The translations under genes and the position numbers were made by a program. The notes beneath the pieces were generated by a model. It did no database searches. It was not told the origin of the DNA and worked only from the letters and a program-made list of their open reading frames with translations. From a virus, in the IMG/VR virus record IMGVR_UViG_3300027985_000627, positions 23,319 through 87,318 of that record: a stretch of DNA of 64,000 nucleotides. One strand, 5' to 3'. This document shows, in pieces, positions 16,528-25,363 of this stretch (positions are counted from its first letter, which is position 1; the number at the start of each line of letters is the position of its first letter).

Positions 16528-17662
16528 AGAAGCACTCAAGATTGAGTGGTTCGTTCCGGTTGTCGAATACGCTTTGAATCCGTTTTTGAAGTTCAACATT
16601 TCATCCATCGAAGCTATACAAGATTTGCGATCAACCAGACCGGTCTATCCAATATTTGATTACCTGGACATGTTGAACGGTCTGCGTGGAGCAACAAACG
16701 AGCATCGGACTATTCTTACGAGAAAAGCCAGCATTGATTCAGATACAATTGAAGTTGTGAACAGAATTTTAGCCAAAGACCTTCGATGCGGAGCGGCTAT
16801 AAAGTTGTTCAAGAAATACATACCCGATCTGCCTATTCATGAAGTTGGTTTGTGTATTGATGACATTGACAAATACTGGAAATACACAAAAGGGCAAACT
16901 CGAATTTGGCAAATCAAACTGGACGGTGTTCGTAACTGGGCTGTCGTGGAAGAGCAAACTGTTCGGTACGTTTCCAGAAACGGAAAAGAGTTTCCCAACT
17001 TCTCAGTGTTCGACAAGGAGCTTGTAGAGTTAGCTGAAATTCTGGTACGTGACCACGGGTACAGCTACCCGATCATTTTCGATGGTGAAGTCATTTCTGT
17101 GGAGAAGGATTTTCAAAAGCAGATGACACAGGTCAGGAGAATAAAGCAAGCTGATCCCAGTTGTTTCCGATTTGTGATCTTTGACCTCGTAAAATCTGGT
17201 ATGTATGGTGATCGTTTTGGGGACGTCATTCTTGCTGAAACAGATTTGCAGCCTCGTTTAATATCGACTATTTCCTCTGTAGAATTTACAAAACGTGAAG
17301 AGATAGACGACGCTCTTGAAAAAGTTACGAAAGACGGTGAAGAAGGATTAATCCTAAAAACGTGGGAACACTCTTATGAGTATAAGCGGACTCCTTTCTG
17401 GTGCAAAGTGAAAAAGTTTTACACTGAAGATTTGCCTGTTCTAGCCTGGGAATACGGCACTGGCAAAAATTCGGATAAACTTGGCTACATGATTTGTGAT
17501 TTCAACGGTGTTGAAGTTCATGTTGGATCAGGATTTTCTGACCAAGAACGTCGTGATTTCATGACCGACACTCCAAAGATGATCGAAGTGAAGTACCAGG
17601 AGATAACTAAGGACGGTTCTATGCGATTCCCAACCTTTGTCCGTGTGAGGGATGACAAATGA
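16448..17662 (+). CDS. ATP-dependent DNA ligase
   Basis: 404 aa. The adenylation Lys lies in 'QIKLDGVRN' (KxDGxR), with 'IIFDGEV' (motif III), 'FVIFDLV', 'EGLILKT' (motif IV) and 'WCKVKKFY' (motif V) in order, then an OB fold. An N-terminal helical DNA-binding domain precedes them. The start at ATG 16448 (GGAG upstream) overlaps the nuclease gene by 80 bases. It seals nicks left by the polymerase and exonuclease. Confidence 0.92.
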   Translation: MTLQLVLNALERIAENPSLKEKEKRIKEALKIEWFVPVVEYALNPFLKFNISSIEAIQDLRSTRPVYPIFDYLDMLNGLRGATNEHRTILTRKASIDSDTIEVVNRILAKDLRCGAAIKLFKKYIPDLPIHEVGLCIDDIDKYWKYTKGQTRIWQIKLDGVRNWAVVEEQTVRYVSRNGKEFPNFSVFDKELVELAEILVRDHGYSYPIIFDGEVISVEKDFQKQMTQVRRIKQADPSCFRFVIFDLVKSGMYGDRFGDVILAETDLQPRLISTISSVEFTKREEIDDALEKVTKDGEEGLILKTWEHSYEYKRTPFWCKVKKFYTEDLPVLAWEYGTGKNSDKLGYMICDFNGVEVHVGSGFSDQERRDFMTDTPKMIEVKYQEITKDGSMRFPTFVRVRDDK

Positions 17663-17856
17663 ATTGGAAAGAAATTATTTTTGCTACAATTAGTTCAACC
17701 GTTGCTTTTTCTATTTTGGCCTTCATTATTCTATTTGGTTTAGGTTGGATTTTTGGTAAATGTATAAAACCTTATTTCTCGTTATCTGATACTATGGACC
17801 TGTTTTTAAATGTTTTAATCATTTTGATTATAGGTTTTATAAACGGTGTAAGGTAA
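17659..17856 (+). CDS. Two-pass small membrane protein
   Basis: 65 aa; two hydrophobic helices (about 8-34 and 45-62) separated by a short polar loop. It overlaps the ligase stop by 4 bases. Function unknown. Confidence 0.5.
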   Translation: MNWKEIIFATISSTVAFSILAFIILFGLGWIFGKCIKPYFSLSDTMDLFLNVLIILIIGFINGVR

Positions 17857-17866
17857 GGAGATACAA

Positions 17867-18091
17867 ATGAACGTAGTCGAAGCAAAACTGCACGTTGAAA
17901 ACCTGGCTAAGGAATTCACAAAAGCCATTCGGCAATTCGAAGTTGGTTCGGGACTTGAAATTGGCGACTTAGTTATTAGTCGGAAAGAGAAAGACAAACC
18001 CTTAGTATCCATAGTATGTTTCGTCCCGTACGATTACGAGGGCATTGACAAACCTAAGTCAAGAGAATTGGGACAAGCTGTTTCTAAATAA
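17867..18091 (+). CDS. Hypothetical protein
   Basis: 74 aa after AAGGAG. An N-terminal helix and a short beta-rich second half with 'GLEIGDLVISRKEKDKP'. Not recognised. Part of the run between ligase and thyX. Confidence 0.45.
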   Translation: MNVVEAKLHVENLAKEFTKAIRQFEVGSGLEIGDLVISRKEKDKPLVSIVCFVPYDYEGIDKPKSRELGQAVSK

Positions 18092-18133
18092 ACTTTTGGA
18101 TAGCAAAAATAACTGTGTTATCGTGGGGTTACT

Positions 18134-18442
18134 ATGGAACGGGTCGTTGAAACTATTATTGGAAAAATTCCTGATTGTGAGCCTAGAATCCTTCAATTTG
18201 AAGTAAAAAAGAATTGTGAAATTCTGTGTGTTCGCGCAACGGATTATACCGACGTGAACAACTGTGTAGCTTTGGATATCGAATGTTCTCCGAATGAAAC
18301 TGAAAAAGTCGGCAAAAGTATTCGATTTGTGAAGCCGAACGAGCAATTTGCCAAAACAGTCAATGATAAGTTCCTGGGTTTAGTCCGATCATGGCAAACC
18401 ATCTATTACGTTTACGAGGTAAGGTGCAAAAATGATTGCTGA
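18134..18442 (+). CDS. Hypothetical protein upstream of thyX
   Basis: 102 aa, mixed alpha/beta, with scattered Cys but no spacing typical of a zinc site. It overlaps thyX by 11 bases, so the two are probably coupled. Not recognised. Confidence 0.45.
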   Translation: MERVVETIIGKIPDCEPRILQFEVKKNCEILCVRATDYTDVNNCVALDIECSPNETEKVGKSIRFVKPNEQFAKTVNDKFLGLVRSWQTIYYVYEVRCKNDC

Positions 18443-20069
18443 TCTGAAAGTTGAATTACTGGCTAAGACTCCGAATATGGAAGAGTTAGCTTTATCGGCA
18501 ATGAAACAGTGCTATTCCAATGGATATGCTGGTGACATATACGTTGGTATGCTTATGTGCAAAACTTTCGATCCTAAAATGCTTCTTTCTGTCATGTCTT
18601 CTGGTCATGTCAGCCCCATCGAACATGGATCGTTTACGTTTGCCATTGCTGGTGTTTCAAGAGCATTGACCCATCAACTTGTTCGGCATCGTCTGGCGTC
18701 GTACTGCTTATCTGGTGATTCTAAAATAGTTTCCTACAACTCCGTAAAGAGTAGGAGTTCCCGTGTTCGCACAATACGAGAATTGTATGAAATGAGTAAA
18801 AACCCCAAAAGGAACGGTCCATTTTCTTTAATACGAATCAGAAGTGTAGATGAAAATGGAATAATAGTTTCAAATAAAATTGTGAAAGTATTTAAAACAG
18901 GGAAAAAACCAGTTTACAAAGTCACCACTGTTAGCGGTAGATGTATAAAGTCTACTAAAGAACACCGATTTAAAACAAAGGAAGGGTTCGTAAGACTGAG
19001 TGAACTATCTGTTGGTGATACTGTAATTGTCAACGGTCTACCTTGTTATAAAAATAAAGAATGGTTAGAAGATCAGTACCTAAACAAGAACAAAACCAGA
19101 GATGAAATCGCTGAATTAGCTGGTGTTAGCAACCCTTGCATTGGAAATTGGGTGAAGAGGTTTAAATTAGTTAAACCTAGATCGGCGTACCCCAATAGAA
19201 AACCGGGACACGGAGTACCGGGAATGTTTTCTGAAAAAGTGAAAAAGAAATTAAGCGAACAAAAGTTAGGAAGCAAGAACCCAGCTTGGCTTGGTGATGG
19301 TGCTTCTGAAAATGCAGGAAGACTACGTGCCCAAAAAATGTATCCTGCTTGTGAGTGTGAAACTTGTGGAGCCAAAACCAGATTTGAACGACACCACATT
19401 GATGGAAACACCAAAAATAACGACCGCAGTAACATTTTAGTTTTATGCTCGGCTTGCCATCGTAGTCACCACAATCTGAATGGCGCTGTTTTAGCCGTAC
19501 ATTCTGATAAAATAGTTTCCATAGAGTACGTGGGAGAAGAAGAAACATACGATTTGGAAGTTGGAAATCCACACAATTACGTAGCAGATGGATTCGTTGT
19601 TCATAATAGCCAACAATCACAACGTTACGTTGACGCTAAAAACGTTAGTTACATCATGCCACCCGAAATCGCCAAAATACCCGAAGCCAGAAGACTATTC
19701 GAATCGTTCATGGACACTTCAGCTTTGGTTTACGAAGACTTGCAGGAAATTCTCATCAAGAACGGTAGAAGAAAAACCGCTAATGAAGACGCCAGATTTG
19801 TTTTGCCGAATGCTTGTGAAACAAGGATCGTGGTCACAATGAATTGCCGATCTTTGATTCACTTCTTTTCTCTTCGTTGCTGCAAACGTGCCCAATGGGA
19901 AATCCAAGCAATGGCCAACCAGATGCTTGAGATTTGCAAAGCGAATGCTCCTACTATTTTCTCTTCGGCTGGGGCTAATTGTGATCTTTTAGGATACTGT
20001 CCTGAAGGAGAACGATCTTGTGGAAAAAAGAAAACTTTAGCAGAATTACAAGGAGTAAAAAATGATTAG
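18432..20069 (+). CDS. thyX: FAD-dependent thymidylate synthase ThyX, intein-containing precursor
   Basis: 545 aa precursor. The exteins join into a 244-aa ThyX, the normal length, which methylates dUMP to dTMP with methylenetetrahydrofolate, NADPH and FAD. The ThyX signature is split: 'RHRLASY' lies before the intein and 'SQQSQRY' after it, restoring the RHRxxSxxxxSxRY motif on splicing. Unspliced protein would lack an intact active site. Flanking genes overlap, so it is co-transcribed. It would serve phage DNA synthesis. Confidence 0.95.
   Translation: MIADLKVELLAKTPNMEELALSAMKQCYSNGYAGDIYVGMLMCKTFDPKMLLSVMSSGHVSPIEHGSFTFAIAGVSRALTHQLVRHRLASYCLSGDSKIVSYNSVKSRSSRVRTIRELYEMSKNPKRNGPFSLIRIRSVDENGIIVSNKIVKVFKTGKKPVYKVTTVSGRCIKSTKEHRFKTKEGFVRLSELSVGDTVIVNGLPCYKNKEWLEDQYLNKNKTRDEIAELAGVSNPCIGNWVKRFKLVKPRSAYPNRKPGHGVPGMFSEKVKKKLSEQKLGSKNPAWLGDGASENAGRLRAQKMYPACECETCGAKTRFERHHIDGNTKNNDRSNILVLCSACHRSHHNLNGAVLAVHSDKIVSIEYVGEEETYDLEVGNPHNYVADGFVVHNSQQSQRYVDAKNVSYIMPPEIAKIPEARRLFESFMDTSALVYEDLQEILIKNGRRKTANEDARFVLPNACETRIVVTMNCRSLIHFFSLRCCKRAQWEIQAMANQMLEICKANAPTIFSSAGANCDLLGYCPEGERSCGKKKTLAELQGVKND
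18705..19607 (+). mobile_element. Intein with HNH homing endonuclease in ThyX
   Basis: 301 aa insertion beginning with Cys ('CLSGDSKI', block A) and ending in 'VVHN' before extein Ser. 'SGRCIKSTKEHRF' supplies the TxxH block B, and 'TYDLEVGNPHNYVADGFVVHN' style blocks F/G end it. A helix-turn-helix-like segment ('TRDEIAELAGVS', about residue 223 of the precursor) and an HNH nuclease ('CETCGAKTRFERHHIDG', then CSACHRSHH) lie inside, so it can probably home. The base composition is more AT-rich than that of the flanking exteins, consistent with transfer. Confidence 0.93.
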
Positions 20070-20268
20070 GATTGATGGAGTCCAGTATTCGTTCACTCAG
20101 TTTGCCAAGCACATGGCCAAGAAGCTGATTGAAGACGGAATGCGAGGCACGTACTTTGAGGACGAATTCTCCGATCAGTACACTAAGATGACTGATCGTG
20201 AGAAAGAAAAGGTACGCGAGCAGTTGGAAAAGGTCACGGAAAGGATGCTCCGATTTACCAAAATATAA
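20062..20268 (+). CDS. Hypothetical helical protein
   Basis: 68 aa, ATG preceded by AAGGAG and overlapping thyX by 8 bases. Strongly helical and charged, with a coiled-coil-like C-terminal half (DREKEKVREQLEKVTERM). Not recognised. Confidence 0.5.
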   Translation: MIRIDGVQYSFTQFAKHMAKKLIEDGMRGTYFEDEFSDQYTKMTDREKEKVREQLEKVTERMLRFTKI

Positions 20269-20274
20269 ATCAAA

Positions 20275-20290
20275 GCCGGGGAAACCCGGC
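20275..20290 (+). other. GNRA-capped hairpin
   Basis: GCCGGG, GAAA, CCCGGC: a perfect 6-bp GC stem with a GNRA tetraloop between two genes, without a T-tract, so probably an RNA-stability or processing element rather than a terminator. Confidence 0.6.
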
Positions 20291-20306
20291 GATAATAGGA
20301 AAAACA

Positions 20307-20519
20307 ATGAGCTTTGAATACGAAAAGAGTTCTGTTAAGGTTCTTTGTTTAGAATGCGGATGGGAAGGGTTCAAAGATAGTACCGAGGTACACTGGGTAG
20401 TCGGTGACAAATCCACCATCTACGATCTATGTCCGTTATGTGGATTAAATAACCTTGAAATTCAGGAGAGTGATTGTGGGCATGTCCAAAGCAGTTCGCA
20501 AACAGTTGGTGACTTCTGA
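20307..20519 (+). CDS. Small zinc-ribbon protein
   Basis: 70 aa with two CxxC knuckles ('CLECGW' and 'CPLCGL') about 27 residues apart, the pattern of a zinc ribbon. The C-terminus overlaps the next gene by 44 bases. Function unknown. Confidence 0.55.
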   Translation: MSFEYEKSSVKVLCLECGWEGFKDSTEVHWVVGDKSTIYDLCPLCGLNNLEIQESDCGHVQSSSQTVGDF

Positions 20520-20922
20520 TTTGGTGAAATTCACTGCAACTTCCTTTGTAAATTTTCACAAACAGAATGACTTGGAATTCACAAAAGACAGAGTTGAACT
20601 TTCTAACAATTTGTATAACAATGCGGATCGTGCTGCTCGAATTCTGTACACCAATGTTGACGAAGACGGTCGGTGGATTCTTTCTAAAAGAGAACACCGG
20701 TCTTATGCTCAATCTTTGAAAGACACTATAAGCAGTCTGTTCGGTGACAACGAGAGAAGCCATGAGGCTATCGTGACTGTACCTGCTTCAATTGTGGCTG
20801 TGAAAGACCTTCTCGGTTTTCTCCCTGTTGAAAGTAAAAAGAAGCGCACACTTTGGACTGAAATATTAAACGATCTGGAAAAGGCGCTCAGTCTTTTACC
20901 GAAAGAGGAACAAGCCGCATGA
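20476..20922 (+). CDS. Hypothetical protein
   Basis: 148 aa from GTG 20476, chosen because AGGAG lies 7 bases upstream; ATG 20482 is the alternative. Mostly helical, no recognised motif. Overlaps the MazG-like gene by 4 bases, suggesting a shared role or only coupled translation. Confidence 0.5.
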   Translation: MGMSKAVRKQLVTSDLVKFTATSFVNFHKQNDLEFTKDRVELSNNLYNNADRAARILYTNVDEDGRWILSKREHRSYAQSLKDTISSLFGDNERSHEAIVTVPASIVAVKDLLGFLPVESKKKRTLWTEILNDLEKALSLLPKEEQAA

Positions 20923-21590
20923 AACTTGACATTTATATTGAAGGTGCCAGGCAAACCGCCATTTACCCTGGTCGTCTAGGCATGTTTTGCCAAAACGCAG
21001 CACAGGTTACGTCACCTGATGGTTCAATGGCGCCATTGACAACTAAACCCGATATTCGTGGTTTATGTTACGCAGTAATGGGTTTAGCTGGTGAGTGCGC
21101 AGAACTTAACCAAGTTCTTTGGTTTGATGATTCTGTCCTTCATGAAAATATTGTATCCGAACTTGGGGATATTCTTTGGTATATAGTTGCCGTTTCAGAT
21201 GAACTAGGATTACTCGATTTCGAAATAGGGTATAAACCTGATCGGTGTGGAATTGCTTTATGTGATCCGTATGTTCTTCTTTCGGATGATGAATACGGGT
21301 ACAATTATGGAACAACACCATTTTCCAATTTAAAAATGGCAACACAACTTTTGGTTCATGCCGGTTTACTTTGCGATAAAACGAAGAAAATTATTCGGGA
21401 TGATGCGTGTATTTTATCGAAAGAAAAACTTTGTGTTTTAGGAAACCTACTGACCAAAGTGATATTCTTTTACAAGAAAGTTGTTTGCCAACACGCAACT
21501 ACTGTAAGTGTTATTGGGGAATACAACCATAAAAAACTCATGTCCAGAAAACACAGAGGAGCTATTTCTGGATCAGGTGATAACCGATAA
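20919..21590 (+). CDS. MazG-like nucleotide pyrophosphohydrolase
   Basis: 223 aa. 'GLAGECAELNQVL' and 'ENIVSELGDILWYIVAVSDELG' supply the ExxE and ExxD metal-binding residues of the all-alpha NTP pyrophosphatase (MazG/dUTPase) superfamily. The second half repeats a similar helix pattern without the acidic pairs, so it could be an inactive second lobe. Phage MazG proteins hydrolyse dNTPs or alarmones; the substrate here is unknown. Confidence 0.75.
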   Translation: MKLDIYIEGARQTAIYPGRLGMFCQNAAQVTSPDGSMAPLTTKPDIRGLCYAVMGLAGECAELNQVLWFDDSVLHENIVSELGDILWYIVAVSDELGLLDFEIGYKPDRCGIALCDPYVLLSDDEYGYNYGTTPFSNLKMATQLLVHAGLLCDKTKKIIRDDACILSKEKLCVLGNLLTKVIFFYKKVVCQHATTVSVIGEYNHKKLMSRKHRGAISGSGDNR

Positions 21591-21782
21591 TATAAATCCG
21601 TGATTCCCTTCTTCGGCGGGTTCGTAGTCGAGGGCGCAATTGCGAAGCTGCGCTGGTTGAGGATACGCCCTATCCGGGAAAAGCGACCCGGATAGGGTTT
21701 AAAATAAATATAACTCCAATCATTGCATTTACTCTAAACATCAATCCTTCCTTTTGTCACCAACTTCCACAACGAGCATTAA
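21591..21782 (+). other. Intergenic region with structured RNA and terminator
   Basis: 192 bases without a gene. It contains GCGCAATTGCG (nearly palindromic) and GC-rich segments that look structured, then the terminator listed separately. No tRNA cloverleaf with a T-loop was found. The stretch after 21700 is AT-rich and may hold the promoter of the next gene, but no clear -35/-10 pair stands out. Confidence 0.5.
21668..21700 (+). terminator. Strong intrinsic terminator
   Basis: CCCTATCCGGG pairs perfectly with CCCGGATAGGG (11 bp) around an 8-base loop, followed by TTT and an AT-rich stretch. It closes the thyX-mazG transcript. Confidence 0.85.
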
Positions 21783-22274
21783 ATGACAAACAATTACCGG
21801 TTATGCCAAAACCCAGAATGCCAGAAAAAATTAAAAAACTACCAAGAAAAATATTGTTCACAAAATTGCTACAGGAAAATGAAACAAAAATTTGTAGATG
21901 TGGTTTGTTTTGAATGCGGAAAACCTAAAAAAATTCTTCTAACAAAGTACCGTAGTAGCAAATCTAAAAAATTCTTTTGTGATTCAATTTGTGTTGGAAA
22001 ATCACAAAGAAGGAAAATAAATGCTTCTGTAATGTGTGCTGATTGCGAAAAACCAATAGACCTAAACAACCGAGTAGACCATAAAAATGCCAAATTTTGT
22101 AATCTTCAATGTGCTGGTTCTTACTACGCTAAAACTTTTACTAAAGATTCTCCTGGAGCTAAAGCTCTTATAGAACATAGACGAAGGGTTCTCGCCGGTG
22201 AAATATCGTACACGAACATTATTGAATCTGATCTTGACGAGACCTTTCAAAACCTAGAAGGAGTGTGGTTTTGA
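21783..22274 (+). CDS. Cys-rich multi-zinc-finger protein
   Basis: 163 aa. Three Cys clusters are spaced like treble-clef fingers: CQNPEC...CSQNC (about 8-29), CFEC...CDSIC (about 42-71), CADC...CNLQC (about 85-110). The middle is rich in Lys. Such proteins are common in phage genomes, often near homing endonucleases. The AT content is higher than in the neighbours, which suggests recent acquisition. Confidence 0.6.
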   Translation: MTNNYRLCQNPECQKKLKNYQEKYCSQNCYRKMKQKFVDVVCFECGKPKKILLTKYRSSKSKKFFCDSICVGKSQRRKINASVMCADCEKPIDLNNRVDHKNAKFCNLQCAGSYYAKTFTKDSPGAKALIEHRRRVLAGEISYTNIIESDLDETFQNLEGVWF

Positions 22275-22624
22275 AAATTTTAATTTTGCTATTCGTGCTA
22301 GTTGTTTGCCCTACGTTGGTGTGTTCTTCTTCACTTCCTTTAAAAGTTGACGTATCAGCTTATTGGCCCTCCCCTGAATGCGGGGAAGGTGATTGGACTG
22401 TAGGAGCAATGGGAACAGAGATTCGTCCTGGAAAAACATGTGCTGTATCGCGTGATCTTCGCCATCTACTTGGAACTGAAATTTACATTGAAGGTGTCGG
22501 TTGGAGATTCGTAAACGATTTAATGCATAAACGTTGGACTAAAAAGATTGACCTTTGCGTGAAAAGCAAGAAACGGGCTTACGAATGGGGAGTCCGCAAG
22601 AAAACCATAACCCAAGTGTTTTAA
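22271..22624 (+). CDS. Secreted 3D-domain (double-psi barrel) protein
   Basis: 117 aa from TTG 22271, chosen because AAGGAG lies 8 bases upstream and the start overlaps the previous stop (TTGA); GTG 22265 is the alternative. A signal peptide (KILILLFVLVVC...) ends near 'VCSSS'. The mature domain has 'VDVSAYWP', 'VSRDLRHLLGTEIYIEGVGW', 'VNDLMHK' and 'KKIDL', the pattern of 3D (Asp-Asp-Asp) domains related to MltA and RlpA, which act on or bind peptidoglycan. It lies far from the lysis cassette. Confidence 0.65.
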   Translation: MKILILLFVLVVCPTLVCSSSLPLKVDVSAYWPSPECGEGDWTVGAMGTEIRPGKTCAVSRDLRHLLGTEIYIEGVGWRFVNDLMHKRWTKKIDLCVKSKKRAYEWGVRKKTITQVF

Positions 22625-22636
22625 AGGAGAAGCGCG

Positions 22637-23215
22637 ATGGCTATCCGATTGAACAAAAACATGCGTGAAGTTCTCTATGAGTTGGTGGAAGCCTTAGTTC
22701 AAGACACGGAACTTCGAAAAGAACTGGAAAGCAAAAGGAAAAATTTGGAAATAGAAGCACATGCCTATTCCGAGAACTGGATCACAAAAGAAGATCGTGC
22801 TGTTCTTTCCAAATTTGGGTATCTTGAGCAATGGAAAGGGATGTCGAAAAGCAAATGGAATCCGCCTGATAAAAGATTGGGTAATTTGAGAATGGAATTC
22901 GACGTTCCTGTGACCATTGTCTACGACAAACGGCACAAAATCCAAGAAGCCAAAGAAGTATCTTTCGCTTATGATTTATGCTGGAACACAGCGCAGGCTC
23001 TTTTTGAATCGGAAGACCTGCTTCAAGCTCCGTACAAGACCTTGATTCGAAAAGCACAAACGTATGAAGCAGTTTTGAAAGTCTGGCCTGAAGCGGAAGC
23101 TGTCAGAGACAAAATGGTTCCAACTGTAAAAATCAAACCGGACACCCCTTTGTGTGAAGCTATTCATGCTGATATGGAACGTAGAGGTGTCCAGGTTAAA
23201 ACCGAATGTGAGTAA
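22637..23215 (+). CDS. Hypothetical protein, possible Nmad5-like
   Basis: 192 aa after AAAGGAGAAG. The N-terminus ('AIRLNKNMREVLYELVEALV'), a central basic helical part and the overall length resemble phage proteins annotated as Nmad5, a putative nucleotide-modification-associated domain. I see no decisive motif, so this is a weak family suggestion. The deazaguanine module elsewhere makes it worth testing. Confidence 0.5.
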   Translation: MAIRLNKNMREVLYELVEALVQDTELRKELESKRKNLEIEAHAYSENWITKEDRAVLSKFGYLEQWKGMSKSKWNPPDKRLGNLRMEFDVPVTIVYDKRHKIQEAKEVSFAYDLCWNTAQALFESEDLLQAPYKTLIRKAQTYEAVLKVWPEAEAVRDKMVPTVKIKPDTPLCEAIHADMERRGVQVKTECE

Positions 23216-23217
23216 AA

Positions 23218-23385
23218 ATGACAGACGCGCAGTACGCTCTTTGGTCCAATCCTGATCGCTGCATCCGTTGTAAGTTTTTGAAAAGAACCAACAAGCTGAT
23301 TCGTTACTGTTGGTGTTTGAAGTACAAATGCGAAGCCTGGGTTGTTATGGGGTGTATAAAAAGGATTGGACCAGCTACTGCGTAG
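23218..23385 (+). CDS. Small Cys-rich protein
   Basis: 55 aa, ATG two bases after the previous stop (GTGAGTAAAAATG region). CIRC and CWC...KC residues within 25 positions could bind zinc. It ends just before the SbcC-type gene. Function unknown. Confidence 0.5.
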   Translation: MTDAQYALWSNPDRCIRCKFLKRTNKLIRYCWCLKYKCEAWVVMGCIKRIGPATA

Positions 23386-23393
23386 GAGGTTCC

Positions 23394-24440
23394 ATGTTTA
23401 AAAAATTGACGCTCAAGAACTTTCAAAACCACACCAAATCAACTCTTCTGTTTCATCCTGGTGTAAATGTCATATCAGGTCCTTCTGACAACGGTAAATC
23501 CTCTATCATTCGAGCTTTGCGACTTGTGCTTGAAAATAAAGCGCAAGGTGATTCATACAGAAAGATTGGTACCGATAAAACTTCTGTAAAACTGGAATTA
23601 GACGGTCACACCATTGAGCGGATTCGATCCAAAAAAGAAAACGAGTACGTACTAGATGGACAATCCTTCAAAGCTGTGCGTTCATCTGTTCCAGATGAAA
23701 TTTCTGGAATAATAAATTTATCTCCGTCAAGTCTTCAAAGTCAATTCGATCCGTACTTTCTCCTTTCTGATTCACCTGGTGAAGTTGCTAAGAAGCTAAA
23801 TGAGCTTGCCGACATTTCCATAATCGACAAGTCCATCAAAGCTATCAACTCCAAAGTGGCTTCTGCCAAGTCAGAAATCAAGTTTACCCAGAAAGCTGTA
23901 GCCGACATTGAAGATGAATTACTAGCTTTCGATGGATTGAACGAGATTGAAAAGCTGGTAAACGAGATTACTGAGCTTCATGATGATACACAAGAGCTTG
24001 TCAGAGACATAGCGGATTTACAAGGACAAGTCGATGCCGCTGACGTTTCAGAGAAAAGCATAGCAGAGATCGTTCTTTTTCTGAAACATGAAACGGAAGT
24101 CAATTCTGCCGAGAAGAAACTCGCTGAGGTGACCAATTTAAAGGCTGACATTGAAATGGTTTCTGGTTTCGTCGCTTACTCGGAACAGTTCAAATTCGAC
24201 ATCAATCGGTTCAACGAAATTTTGAAATTGGAACCTGAAGTAACCAAAGCCGATGAAATGTTCGACCTGTACGATTACAAACTAACCGAACTCACACTGC
24301 TTCAGAAATCCATACTTATGACAGAAGAAATTACGGATCAACTATCTTTGTGTGATACAACGAATTTGGAAGATGAATTAAAGGAACTTTGGAAAGAAAA
24401 CCCTGTTTGTCCTGTTTGTGAACAAAAGGTGAGAGTATGA
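23394..24440 (+). CDS. SbcC/Rad50 N-terminal half ending in the zinc hook
   Basis: 348 aa from ATG 23394 (GTAGGAGG upstream). 'MFKKLTLKNFQNH' and Walker A 'GPSDNGKSS' are the N-terminal ATPase lobe of SbcC/Rad50/gp46, with 'LQSQFDPYFLLSDSPGEVAKKLNELA' as the Q-loop region. About 150 residues of coiled coil follow, and the chain ends in 'ENPVCPVCEQKVRV', where CPVC is the zinc-hook motif that normally lies in the middle of the protein. The returning coil and C-terminal ATPase lobe are separate genes (25360 and 25593). It overlaps the sbcD gene by 4 bases. Confidence 0.88.
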   Translation: MFKKLTLKNFQNHTKSTLLFHPGVNVISGPSDNGKSSIIRALRLVLENKAQGDSYRKIGTDKTSVKLELDGHTIERIRSKKENEYVLDGQSFKAVRSSVPDEISGIINLSPSSLQSQFDPYFLLSDSPGEVAKKLNELADISIIDKSIKAINSKVASAKSEIKFTQKAVADIEDELLAFDGLNEIEKLVNEITELHDDTQELVRDIADLQGQVDAADVSEKSIAEIVLFLKHETEVNSAEKKLAEVTNLKADIEMVSGFVAYSEQFKFDINRFNEILKLEPEVTKADEMFDLYDYKLTELTLLQKSILMTEEITDQLSLCDTTNLEDELKELWKENPVCPVCEQKVRV

Positions 24441-25363
24441 AATTCCTTTGCACAGGTGACTGGCACATCAGGAAAAACAACCCTGTAAACCGAACGGACG
24501 TTTATTATGATGGTTTATTTAGCAAGCTCCGATTCATCTACGACCTCGCACTTGACACCATTGACTGCTGGGGAATACTGCAACCAGGAGACTTCTTCGA
24601 CCGACATGACCTGCCCTACGGAGTTGTGGAGAGGACGATCCGTCATCATTCAGATACAGAACGAATCACACCTGTCAAACTCGCAGCCTGCTTCGGTCAA
24701 CATGACCAGCGTTTCCACACCTCGGATAAAACAAACACACCACTTGGTGTGTTTATGGCAGGAACAACAAGCTCTTTCATCCTTGAAAAAGAGCCGTTGG
24801 AGATTCCTAGATTTGAAGAATCGCCGATTCATATCTACGGGTCTTCATGGGGAGAAGATATTCCCGAAATCCAAGATTCGAGCGCATTTAACATCCTGGT
24901 CACGCACCGGATGGTCACGAAGAACGGCCCGCTTTGGTCCGAACAAGAGCATTACGAAGAAGCGGACATACTGCTTAAAAAACTCGATTTCAACCTCATA
25001 GTATGCGGAGACAACCACAATGGATTCGTACATCGTTATCGTTCTCGGTATCTCATTAATTGTGGTTCTCTTATGCGCAGCACACTTGACCAAATGGATC
25101 ATCGTCCATTTGTTGTCTTATTTGATACAGAAACGAAAAAACCAGAAACCGTCTATATTCCCGTAATACCTATCCATGAAGTCATGAACATGGAAAAAGT
25201 CGAAAAAGAGAAAGAAAAAAATGAGCAAATGGATTTGTTCATATCCAAATTGAAAATGAGTAATGATCGGAGTTTAGACTTCAAATCCAATTTGCAAAAT
25301 TTCTTGGATGAAAACAAAATTTCACCTTCTGTTAAACAGATCATTTCGGAGGTCATGTCATGA
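24437..25363 (+). CDS. sbcD: SbcD/Mre11-like nuclease
   Basis: 308 aa metallophosphoesterase. The motifs run in order: 'GDWHI' (I), 'GDFFD' (II), 'GQHD' (III, normally GNHD), 'THRM' and 'CGDNHNG' (normally GHxH). It would cut DNA ends together with the split SbcC partner. The His-to-Asn substitution pattern at the last motif and Asn-to-Gln at the third are unusual and may tune activity. It lies between the two SbcC parts and overlaps the genes on both sides by 4 bases. Confidence 0.88.
   Translation: MKFLCTGDWHIRKNNPVNRTDVYYDGLFSKLRFIYDLALDTIDCWGILQPGDFFDRHDLPYGVVERTIRHHSDTERITPVKLAACFGQHDQRFHTSDKTNTPLGVFMAGTTSSFILEKEPLEIPRFEESPIHIYGSSWGEDIPEIQDSSAFNILVTHRMVTKNGPLWSEQEHYEEADILLKKLDFNLIVCGDNHNGFVHRYRSRYLINCGSLMRSTLDQMDHRPFVVLFDTETKKPETVYIPVIPIHEVMNMEKVEKEKEKNEQMDLFISKLKMSNDRSLDFKSNLQNFLDENKISPSVKQIISEVMS

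Noticed and set aside
21600-21700. Possible tRNA upstream of the terminator (GGTTCG and GC-rich stems)
   Set aside because: I could not fold a cloverleaf with an anticodon loop and T-loop; the end is a plain terminator.
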